From CALMKX01 sp036274895 (lineage in GTDB: Bacteria > Acidobacteriota > Thermoanaerobaculia > Multivoradales > SZUA-115): DNA of 64,000 bases. Where the stretch lies: the NCBI GenBank assembly GCA_036274895.1, contig DASUEU010000057.1, positions 87,112 through 151,111 of the forward strand, given 5' to 3'. Made by a program: the position numbers and the translations under genes. The notes under the pieces were generated by a model. It worked only from the letters and a program-made list of their open reading frames with translations, was not told where the DNA came from and made no database searches. This document shows positions 58,302-64,000 of this stretch, piece by piece (within the stretch, counting starts at the first letter, position 1; every line of letters begins with the position of its first letter).

Positions 58302-58845
58302 AGATCTCCCCTACCTCCCGCTGGTGCTGGAAGCCGCCCGAAAGGCTGACGTGCCGCCGGCCCTGCTCGCGGCCTGCGCGGACACCGAGAGCACCTGGAA
58401 TCCCGAGGCCCGCCGATACGAGGCACACCTGGGCACCGAGAGCCGGGGGCTGATGCAAGTTCTGGTGACCACGGCCGCCGACTTGGACGTGGCCCCGGAG
58501 GCCCTCTGGGACCCGGCCTCCAACCTGCTGGCGGGCGCACGATACCTGCGCCAGCAATACGACAAGTTCCCGGAGATCCCGCTGGAGGGCGAGCGCTGGA
58601 AGTTCGCCGTGGCCGCCTACAACGGGGGCCGCGGCAACATCAATAAGGCCCTGGCCCACGCCCGGCTGGTGCTGTTCGGCGGCCGGCGCCTCCGGGGTGC
58701 GCCCGCTGGTCCCTGGCAGACGTGGGATTACGTCGTGGACTTCCTCCCTCCCCGCACCCGGGCCTACACGCCCGGGCACATCCGCAAGGTGTGGAGGGCG
58801 CTGCAGCGCTACACGATCGATCCCGCACTCCAGGGGTTGCTCTGA
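58291..58845 (+). CDS. Lytic transglycosylase endolysin (SLT domain)
   Basis: 184 residues, ATG overlapping the preceding gene by 11 nt. ADTESTWNPEA holds catalytic Glu33. ESRGLMQV, NLLAGARYLRQQY and AVAAYNGGRGN are the classic SLT motifs. There is no signal peptide, so it needs a holin. It cuts peptidoglycan between MurNAc and GlcNAc during lysis. Confidence 0.9.
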   Translation: MPRKDLPYLPLVLEAARKADVPPALLAACADTESTWNPEARRYEAHLGTESRGLMQVLVTTAADLDVAPEALWDPASNLLAGARYLRQQYDKFPEIPLEGERWKFAVAAYNGGRGNINKALAHARLVLFGGRRLRGAPAGPWQTWDYVVDFLPPRTRAYTPGHIRKVWRALQRYTIDPALQGLL

Positions 58846-60080
58846 TGCGAACCGAGCAGATCCTCGGCTTCGCCCTCGCCGACTGGCTGGCCGGGCGGCC
58901 GGCCACCACCTGGCCGCAGATGTCCTCCCAGCGCGGCATGATCGACGGCAGCAACAACCACCGCGCACTCTGGGGCGCGTGCTGCTACGCCTTCGACCAC
59001 CCGGACGGCGAAGAGTTGGCCGACCAGGTGCTGCTCTGGCAGCAGCGGGTCGGACATAGCGAGAAAGGGTCCACCTACCTCCAATTTCACACCGGTGCGG
59101 TGGCCGCCATCCTGCTGCGTGCCATCCGGGCCGGCCACAACGTCCGCGCCCGGCGCGCTCGAGCCACCCTGCGCGCCCACCTCGCCTACCACGCACTCTT
59201 CGCGTGGCCGGCGGCAGGCTCCGTGCGGAGCAGCCCCCCGGGTATTAGGGTCTCCCAGGTCAGCCACGAGGGCACGGACGCCGCCCTGGCCCACGTCCTG
59301 GGGCTGCCCCTGCGCCTGCCCGGGCAGTGGGCCACCAAGCCGGACAACCGGCGCCGAGGCCTCCTCCTCGCCGCCGTGCAGGCGCCCGAGCTGGCCGGCA
59401 TCCTGGAGCCAGCGGAACGCGAGGACCTCAGCGCCTGGGCCGTGCAGCGTGTCTGGAGCCGGGGCATCGAGGCCTTGCTCGCCGGGGTGCGGGTGCACTG
59501 GCAGACCAAGGCCGCCGTGCTCACGGACGGTCGCCTTCTGGCGGTGGCGCACATCCTCGGCGTGGACACCGACAACCCGCGGCCGGTGGTCGTGCTCGGC
59601 CGCGGCGGCCTCCGCGAGCTGCACGCCGTGCGCTCCCCCACGGGGGACAACCCGGACGAGCTGGCTTTCTGGGGCGAGCTGTCGGCCCTGGAGCGCCACA
59701 GCGAAGAGGAGATCGACTTCCAGGGCCACTTCGTCGGCGAAGTCGGTCGACGCGGCAAGGAAGATCGCCCCGCCATCGAGCGGCACACCTTCGACGACTG
59801 GCGCGGTCTACGGGTTCCCCCAGCCCTCATGCTGCATTCGATCGAGATCGATCGCGTCGGCACGCGAGTCGATGGGCGGCTGCTCGGCTCGCGTGCCGAA
59901 AACCCATCTGAACCTGCGCCCACGCCGGAGCCCCCTGTCCTCGCCCAGCCACCCCTCGATCCCCTCGCCGCCGCAAGAATGCACATCGGGCAGGCGAAGT
60001 ACCTGATCGATCAGGACCCACCGCCGCTCGCGCGCGTTCGCCTCCGTCTAGAGGCCGCCCTCGCTGCCCTCCCGACGTAG
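58845..60080 (+). CDS. Unknown 411-residue protein at the right end of the prophage
   Basis: ATG overlapping the endolysin stop by one base. The first 150 residues are helical and Trp/His-rich (NNHRALWGACCYAFDHPDGEELADQVLLWQQRVGHSEKGSTYLQFHTGAVAAILLRAIRAGHN). The middle has alternating helices. A Pro-rich linker (PTPEPPVLAQPPLDP) leads to a C-terminal helix pair (AARMHIGQAKYLIDQDPPPLARVRLRLEAALAAL). No family recognised. The place after the lysis genes and before the att site is typical for accessory (moron or defence) genes. Confidence 0.6.
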   Translation: MRTEQILGFALADWLAGRPATTWPQMSSQRGMIDGSNNHRALWGACCYAFDHPDGEELADQVLLWQQRVGHSEKGSTYLQFHTGAVAAILLRAIRAGHNVRARRARATLRAHLAYHALFAWPAAGSVRSSPPGIRVSQVSHEGTDAALAHVLGLPLRLPGQWATKPDNRRRGLLLAAVQAPELAGILEPAEREDLSAWAVQRVWSRGIEALLAGVRVHWQTKAAVLTDGRLLAVAHILGVDTDNPRPVVVLGRGGLRELHAVRSPTGDNPDELAFWGELSALERHSEEEIDFQGHFVGEVGRRGKEDRPAIERHTFDDWRGLRVPPALMLHSIEIDRVGTRVDGRLLGSRAENPSEPAPTPEPPVLAQPPLDPLAAARMHIGQAKYLIDQDPPPLARVRLRLEAALAALPT

Positions 60081-60095
60081 TTCGATTTTGGTTCG
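60080..60095. repeat. Candidate integrase arm-type site, right end
   Basis: GTTCGATTTTGGTTCG differs by one base from 15314-15329. It starts within the stop codon of the last prophage gene, 105 bp from the attR core. Confidence 0.4.
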
Positions 60096-60200
60096 ATCGT
60101 CCGGGAAAACCCGGGCAGAATCGGGCCAGTACGGGCAAATGCCAGCCCGCCCGAGCCGTCGAACAGACCGGCTAAACCCTTGCAGCTCTGTGGTTTAAGA

Positions 60201-60249
60201 TGGAGCGGGAGACGGGATTCGAACCCGCGACCAACAGCTTGGAAGGCTG
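60201..60249 (-). repeat. attR core within tRNA-Gly
   Basis: 49 bp identical to attL (15226-15274), from the encoded CCA to the anticodon stem. The sequences diverge at the next base on both sides (60200/15225 and 60250/15275). Confidence 0.95.
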
Positions 60250-60275
60250 TGACTCTACCCCTGAGTTACTCCCGC
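60201..60275 (-). tRNA. tRNA-Gly(TCC), prophage-restored 3' half
   Basis: Minus-strand cloverleaf: acceptor GCGGGAG paired with CTCCCGC, discriminator T, encoded CCA. The anticodon arm ACAGC-CTTCCAA-GCTGT has anticodon TCC, and the T-arm carries GGTTCGAATCC. It is 75 nt long including CCA. The 5' part is chromosomal, while the 3' 49 nt were brought by the phage. Confidence 0.95.
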
Positions 60276-60337
60276 TTGCGAGGCAAAGGCGGCGGATGCG
60301 GAGAGGTGTGACGGAAGAAAAGTGATCGATAGGGTGA

Positions 60338-60424
60338 TGGTGGAGGCGGATGGATTTGAACCACCGTAGGGCTTAGCCCGGCAGATTTACAGTCTGCTGC
60401 CATTGACCGCTCGGCCACGCCTCC
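60338..60424 (-). tRNA. tRNA-Tyr(GTA)
   Basis: Minus-strand class II tRNA of 87 nt with encoded CCA. Acceptor GGAGGCG/CGCCTCC; anticodon stem CAGAC/ATCTG region with GTA in the loop; a long variable arm (CCGGGCTAAGCCC) typical of bacterial tRNA-Tyr. It lies 62 nt upstream of tRNA-Gly in the same transcription unit. Confidence 0.95.
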
Positions 60425-60451
60425 AAGGAACTGTCAAAGAAGGATCGACTC

Positions 60452-60526
60452 TGGAGCCGACACTCGGAATCGAACCGAGGACCTGCTGTTTACAAGACAG
60501 CTGCTCTACCCCTGAGCTATGCCGGC
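60452..60526 (-). tRNA. tRNA-Thr(TGT)
   Basis: Minus strand, 75 nt with encoded CCA. Acceptor GCCGGCA/TGTCGGC, D-arm AGCTCAGGGGTAGAGC, anticodon arm GCTGT-CTTGTAA-ACAGC with anticodon TGT, T-arm GGTTCGATTCC. It is the first of three genes in the order Thr-Tyr-Gly, the same order as at the start of the thrU-tyrU-glyT-thrT-tufB operon of Escherichia coli. Confidence 0.95.
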
Positions 60527-60544
60527 CCTCGACCAAGCCAAGAG

Positions 60545-60550
60545 AGTATA
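60545..60550 (-). promoter_or_regulatory. -10 element of the tRNA operon promoter
   Basis: On the minus strand TATACT ends 19 nt before the first tRNA base, a near-consensus -10 box. No good -35 is visible 17 nt upstream. The placement is what a short-leader tRNA promoter would have. Confidence 0.4.
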
Positions 60551-60971
60551 CCCCAACCGGTTGAAGCTGCCTATACCCCTCGACTAGATCTCGTATTTCG
60601 AGGAACTTACGCCACTTCGACGGGAGCGTCGCCAGAGCAGGTCGCGCCCCTGCTTGCCCCGTTTGCGGCGCCGCTTGGATGTCTCGCTGGTGGGTTTAGG
60701 GTACGGCTAGAGTACGAAGTCGGTTTCCCGCCTCAGTCTAGGATTCACCACCCTCCCAGCCCGCTTCCTCGGCATCGACTCGGCCCCTCCGGAGGTAGCC
60801 GCCATGGCCACCGCTAAGCCCCCAAGCCTCGGAGACATCCTCCGCCTCCTCGACCTCGATGCCCCCCACAAGCTGACCAGCACCCGCCCTCCGCCCGCCA
60901 CCACCCTGTCCCGAAACCGCCCCGCCGGGCCTCTACAATTCAGCAGTCCATTCCATCCAAGGAGGCCCAAG
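60551..60971. other. Gene-poor spacer upstream of the tRNA operon and the secreted hydrolase
   Basis: About 420 bp with no convincing gene. Both strands have open stretches, but the amino-acid texture is not protein-like (runs of Arg/Pro/Ser). TACAAT at 60934-60939 is a possible -10 box for the downstream gene. Around 60572-60601 a CTCGA-rich imperfect inverted repeat is present. Confidence 0.4.
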
Positions 60972-63584
60972 ATGTCCCTCAGATCCCTGCTCTCGGTCCT
61001 GTTCCTCGGCGCCGTGCTCCTTGGCGCTGCTTCGCCCCTCCCGGCTGCGCCGGTCGCCGAGCATGACGACTGCGACAGTGGCTTCCTGATCTTCCAGGGC
61101 GCGGAGGCTTACCAGTTCTCGCCGCGGCATGGGGGCGAGCTGGGCTCGGTGCGGTTGTTCGGGTTGCTGTCGAACCAGGGGGCGGCGGTGCGGGGGGAGG
61201 CGGGGGTCGCTTACTGGCAGCTTGCGATCGACGGGCCGGGGGAGAAGGGGGGGCGGGTGTTGACGGTCGAGGGGCTGGCTCGGATGGACGGGGCCACGGC
61301 CCTGGCGGAGCACTGGTGGGACGGGAGGGATGAGCGGGGGGAGGAGGTGGCGGAGGGGCTGTACCGCTACACCTTCCGGGCGCGCTTCCTGGCGGATGCG
61401 GCGGGGCGGTCCTACCGCTCGTACGGGGAGCTGGAGCGGGAGGGGGCGGCGGTGGAAGCCTATGCGTCAACCGACGAGCTGATCCTCACCCACAAGCTCG
61501 AGGAGGCGACGGCGCGGGCCCTGCGCCAGAGCCTGGCCGAGACCACCTGCGAGGTGCAGCAGAACCTGCCGCTCGAGGCCGGCTTCGGCTTCAACTACTA
61601 CTACGGCTCGACCCACAGCCACTCGAACTGGTCGGACGGCGGTCAGCCCACCACCGCCTGCTCGTCGGGCAACGCCTACGGCAGCGGCACCTGGGACCCC
61701 TCGTCGGTGTGGAGCTACGCCAAGACCAGCTCGGGGCTTGACTACTGGCTGATCAACGAGCACAACCACCTGATCCAGGACGCCATCGCCACCAACGACC
61801 CGCCGGTGACCGAGGCCAAGGTGCGCCAGCGCTATGCGGCGGGGCTGGCCGCGGCGGTGGCGGCGAGCGTGGACGATGACTTCATCGCCCTCTACGGCAT
61901 GGAGTGGGGGGTGAGCACCAACGCGGACCAGGGCCACCTGACGCTGATCGAGACGCCGGTACTCTTCGGCTGGGAGACCTGCTCGACCTGCAACGGCCCC
62001 AACCCGGAGTGCACGGCCGGCACCAACTGCTACTTCGACGTGTTCACGCCCAAGCGCTTCGGCTACTTGACCCTCTACCAGCGCTCAGTCGAGCATCCCT
62101 CACCGGCCGGGCCGCTGGGCATCTTCTGCCACCCCTCGAGTGCCAACTTCGACGGCTTCGCCTTGAACGCCAACGCCGACGCCGCCATGCAGGGCATCGC
62201 GGTGCGGAGCGGCCTCGCCTTCTCGACCGGCACCAACTGCTCGGACACCAACGTCGGCTCGACCGACTACTCGGGCCAGTGGAAGGCGGCCATCGCCAAG
62301 GGCTTCCACCTCGGGCCGGTGGCGGATCACGACTCGCACTGCAACAACTTCGGCCAGGGCATCCCCAACCGCACGGTCTACCTGCTGCCCAACGGCGCGA
62401 GCCCGGTCTTGACCCGTCAGGCCCTGATGCAGGCCCACGCGGCGCGCCACTTCTTCGCCACCGAGGACTCCAATGCCCAGCTGGTCTTCACCGCCACGGG
62501 GGGCAAGGTGATGGGGGACCTGTTCACGGCGACCGGCCCGGTGACGCTGCGCGCCGCGGTCTATGACCCGGCCGGGGAGTCGGTCTCGACGATCGAAGTC
62601 TGGCGCGGGGTGCCGGGGGGCAGCCAGCCCACCTCGGCCTACCGCACGGCTTCCGGGGTCTCCTCCCTGAGCTTCACCGAGAGCCTGACCACCGGCAGCT
62701 TCTACTACTACGTCCGCGCCGTGCAGGCCGACGGCCACGACCTGTGGTCCGCGCCGATGTGGATCAGCTACGACGCGCCCTGTGGCGACTCGACGCCGCC
62801 CACCGTCTCGATCACCCAGCCCGCCGAGGGGGCAACGATCAGCTGTGTGGACACCACCATCCAGGTGAGCGCGGCCGATGCCGGCGGCATCGCCTCGGTG
62901 GCCGTGCAGATCGACGGCGGTGCCTTCAACCCGGCCACCTTCAACAGCGCCACGGGTTTCTGGGAGCTCTCGTGGGCCTCGAGCACGGCGAGCTCGGGCA
63001 GCCACACCCTCGTGGCACGGGCCACGGACGCCTCCTGCGGCGCCAACGTCGCCACCACCCCCACCCGCACGGTGACGGTGGCTAACGGCAGCTGCTCCTT
63101 GAACGCCGGCGGCTGGAAGCTGGTGCAGGCCAACAGCACGCAGACCTACTTCCTGCCCGCCGGCACGCAGGTGGTGCCGAACGGCTACGTGATCGTGGCG
63201 CGCAGCGCCACCAAGGCGCAGTTCGAGACCTTCTGGCGGGGCGGCACGCCGTTGCCGTCGAACGTGACCTACGTCAACTCCGGCGGCACCCTGCCGCAGA
63301 TCAACGGCAGCGAGACCTACACCCTCTACGACGCCGCCAACGTCAAGAAGGACGGGGCGACCTACGCGATGTCCTCGAGCGCCGGCCAGAGCCTGCAGAG
63401 GAAGGACCCCTGCAACACCCCCGGCGCCGCGGCGAGCTGGAACATCCTGGCCTCGAGCGCAGCAACCCCCGGCACCGGCGCGGCCGCCGGCTGTGCTAAA
63501 GGGTTGGTGATCAACGAGTTCTCGGACGCCTTGGGGACGGGGAACTTCGTTTACGAGTTCGTGGAGCTGCATTGGGATCAGTAG
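60972..63584 (+). CDS. Secreted CehA/PHP-type metallohydrolase with Ig-like and lamin-tail domains
   Basis: 870 residues from the ATG at 60972, chosen because AAGGAGG lies 7 nt upstream and a signal peptide follows at once (SLRSLLSVLFLGAVLLGAASPLPAAP); an in-frame ATG at 60804 gives an unlikely Pro/Arg-rich extension. A FlgD-like N-terminal part is followed by the PHP phosphoesterase (about 200-560): YYGSTHSHSNWSDG (metal-binding His pair), LINEHNHL, ALYGMEWGV, FCHPSSANFDG and PVADHDSHCNN. Next comes a bacterial Ig-like domain (TPPTVSITQPAEGATISC). The C-terminal lamin-tail domain has segments GWKLVQANSTQTYFLPAGTQVVPNGYVIVA and LVINEFSDALG. Probably an extracellular phosphoesterase or nuclease. 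Confidence 0.82.
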   Translation: MSLRSLLSVLFLGAVLLGAASPLPAAPVAEHDDCDSGFLIFQGAEAYQFSPRHGGELGSVRLFGLLSNQGAAVRGEAGVAYWQLAIDGPGEKGGRVLTVEGLARMDGATALAEHWWDGRDERGEEVAEGLYRYTFRARFLADAAGRSYRSYGELEREGAAVEAYASTDELILTHKLEEATARALRQSLAETTCEVQQNLPLEAGFGFNYYYGSTHSHSNWSDGGQPTTACSSGNAYGSGTWDPSSVWSYAKTSSGLDYWLINEHNHLIQDAIATNDPPVTEAKVRQRYAAGLAAAVAASVDDDFIALYGMEWGVSTNADQGHLTLIETPVLFGWETCSTCNGPNPECTAGTNCYFDVFTPKRFGYLTLYQRSVEHPSPAGPLGIFCHPSSANFDGFALNANADAAMQGIAVRSGLAFSTGTNCSDTNVGSTDYSGQWKAAIAKGFHLGPVADHDSHCNNFGQGIPNRTVYLLPNGASPVLTRQALMQAHAARHFFATEDSNAQLVFTATGGKVMGDLFTATGPVTLRAAVYDPAGESVSTIEVWRGVPGGSQPTSAYRTASGVSSLSFTESLTTGSFYYYVRAVQADGHDLWSAPMWISYDAPCGDSTPPTVSITQPAEGATISCVDTTIQVSAADAGGIASVAVQIDGGAFNPATFNSATGFWELSWASSTASSGSHTLVARATDASCGANVATTPTRTVTVANGSCSLNAGGWKLVQANSTQTYFLPAGTQVVPNGYVIVARSATKAQFETFWRGGTPLPSNVTYVNSGGTLPQINGSETYTLYDAANVKKDGATYAMSSSAGQSLQRKDPCNTPGAAASWNILASSAATPGTGAAAGCAKGLVINEFSDALGTGNFVYEFVELHWDQ

Positions 63585-63599
63585 GGGGAGGGGGAGCGG

Positions 63600-63660
63600 A
63601 GGGCACGGACCGGGTACATGGGTAACACCTCAGACCGGGGACATCGGTAACAGTCTCGTG
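63600..63660. mobile_element. Left end of an IS481-family element
   Basis: Two tandem copies of the unit GG(G)TACATGGGTAACA / GGGGACATCGGTAACAG (about 63610-63654) resemble the terminal repeats of IS481-type insertion sequences, immediately before a matching transposase start. They begin about 25 bp after the hydrolase stop. Confidence 0.55.
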
Positions 63661-63691
63661 GTCCATGCTTGGGCACCCTCTGAGGTGCCCA

Positions 63692-63799
63692 ATGCCGTGG
63701 GACGAGCGGACACCGATGGACGAGCGAGAGGGCTTCGTGAAGGCCCTGGACAGCTGTTTCTACACGATGAGCGAGCTGAGACCTCGGGGATCAGCATGA
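63692..63799 (+). pseudogene. Truncated IS481-type transposase (N-terminal 35 residues)
   Basis: The frame reads MPWDERTPMDEREGFVKALDSCFYTMSEL and then leaves the family with RPRGSA and a stop. IS481/IS3-like transposases begin MPW...MDER..FV...E....MSELC..FGISRKTGYKW. Here the sequence breaks exactly after MSEL, so the helix-turn-helix and the DDE domain are missing. Confidence 0.65.
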
Positions 63800-63921
63800 T
63801 CAGGTTCCGGTTGACTCGCTCCGCAATCAAGGAGGGCGAAGCCTGCCCTCCGCCTTGCGGGCCTAGCAGTCCGTGGTGAAAGCCGGCCTGCTTGGCGGGC
63901 TTGGTTTTGAGAGAATGCAGC

Positions 63922-64000
63922 ATGTCGATGGGCAATCGTGGTGAGAAGCAGCGTCCGATGTGGGTGGACGCGGGCGGAGTGTCGAAGGGTCCGGGGCACC
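63922..64000 (+). CDS. Start of a second transposase (IS1182/IS5-like), cut by the window edge
   Basis: An ATG begins MSMGNRGEKQRPMWVDAGGV, then SKGPGH at the edge. Transposases of IS1182-like elements often open GxKQRxMWVxxxxLPxxxGHPFY, so this is a probable 5' end. It lies 120 nt after the truncated IS481 gene, which suggests that the second element inserted into the first. Confidence 0.5.
   Translation, partial: MSMGNRGEKQRPMWVDAGGVSKGPGH

Larger units (their letters stand above)
15226..60249. mobile_element. Integrated temperate prophage, about 45 kb, in the 3' end of tRNA-Gly
   Basis: A perfect 49-bp direct repeat bounds the element: 15226-15274 and 60201-60249. Inside are, in order, a tyrosine integrase, a divergent repressor region, an early operon, replication genes, terminase, head, tail and lysis genes. 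The late block is continuous and uninterrupted, so the phage may be functional. Head genes are Mu-like, but there is no MuA/MuB transposase. Integration is by the integrase into a tRNA, and the replication module is lambda/P22-like. It is thus a mosaic siphovirus- or myovirus-like temperate phage. No tail sheath or Mu-type baseplate genes were recognised, favouring a non-contractile tail. Confidence 0.93.

Noticed and set aside
60101..60114. Hairpin CCGGG-AAAA-CCCGG after the last prophage gene as a terminator
   Set aside because: The stem is only 5 bp and no T-run follows; too weak to call.
15275..60200. Classification as a Mu-like transposable prophage
   Set aside because: The head genes are Mu-like, but no DDE transposase (MuA) or MuB is present. 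The ends are tRNA att repeats with an integrase, not transposition ends.
15275..60200. Search for a diversity-generating retroelement or retron
   Set aside because: No reverse-transcriptase motif (xADD) was seen in any frame, and there is no template/variable repeat pair near the fibre genes.
60707..60970. Minus-strand open frame upstream of the secreted hydrolase
   Set aside because: Basic, low-complexity translation, no start context, and it overlaps the hydrolase ribosome site.

Overview
This is a high-GC (roughly two-thirds G+C) bacterial chromosome segment. Secreted proteins with Sec and Tat signals, a CehA/PHP-type phosphoesterase with a lamin-tail module, and PQQ-type beta-propellers suggest a Gram-negative, non-actinobacterial host. 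Acidobacteriota (Thermoanaerobaculia-like) is my best guess from gene flavour only. There is no rRNA or taxonomic marker in the window to prove it.

Region 1 (1-7877) is the 3' end of a trans-AT-type polyketide cluster. The first gene is the C-terminal part of a megasynthase with the order ACP, degenerate ACP, GNAT-like domain of unknown function, PLP-dependent C-S lyase, thioesterase. That is the arrangement of the ACP-DUF-SH-TE end of the leinamycin-family synthases, where the SH domain installs sulfur. It is followed without gaps by a beta-branching cassette: an LnmK-type acyltransferase/decarboxylase, a donor ACP, an HMG-CoA-synthase homologue, a second donor ACP and a Cys-to-Ser decarboxylating ketosynthase. 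Together they predict a sulfur-bearing, beta-branched polyketide.

Region 2 (8038-15060) holds host genes: secreted proteins, a PQQ-type propeller, a DUF3224 protein and a Tat-exported vanadium haloperoxidase. Then comes a graveyard of broken genes (adenine methyltransferase, DUF2442, addiction-module antitoxin), an SRPBCC protein and a small membrane protein.

Region 3 (15226-60249) is a complete-looking prophage of about 45 kb inserted in the 3' end of tRNA-Gly(TCC), bounded by a perfect 49-bp direct repeat. Its order is: integrase; lysogeny control with divergent regulators and TGACT operators; a long, translationally coupled early operon rich in small proteins and DNA methyltransferases; a replication module (DUF1376 protein with built-in iterons, helicase loader, DnaB); a recombination island with two further tyrosine recombinases; terminase; two secreted proteins; Mu-type head genes (fused portal/MuF, protease with nested scaffold, major head, gp36, gpG); a tube and tape-measure tail; receptor-binding proteins; lysis genes. 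A palindrome GTTGCAG-N3-CTGCAAC recurs at three points along the late genes.

Region 4 (60201-64000) contains the tRNA-Thr/Tyr/Gly cluster that hosts the prophage, a secreted PHP-family metallohydrolase, and overlapping insertion-sequence debris at the right edge.
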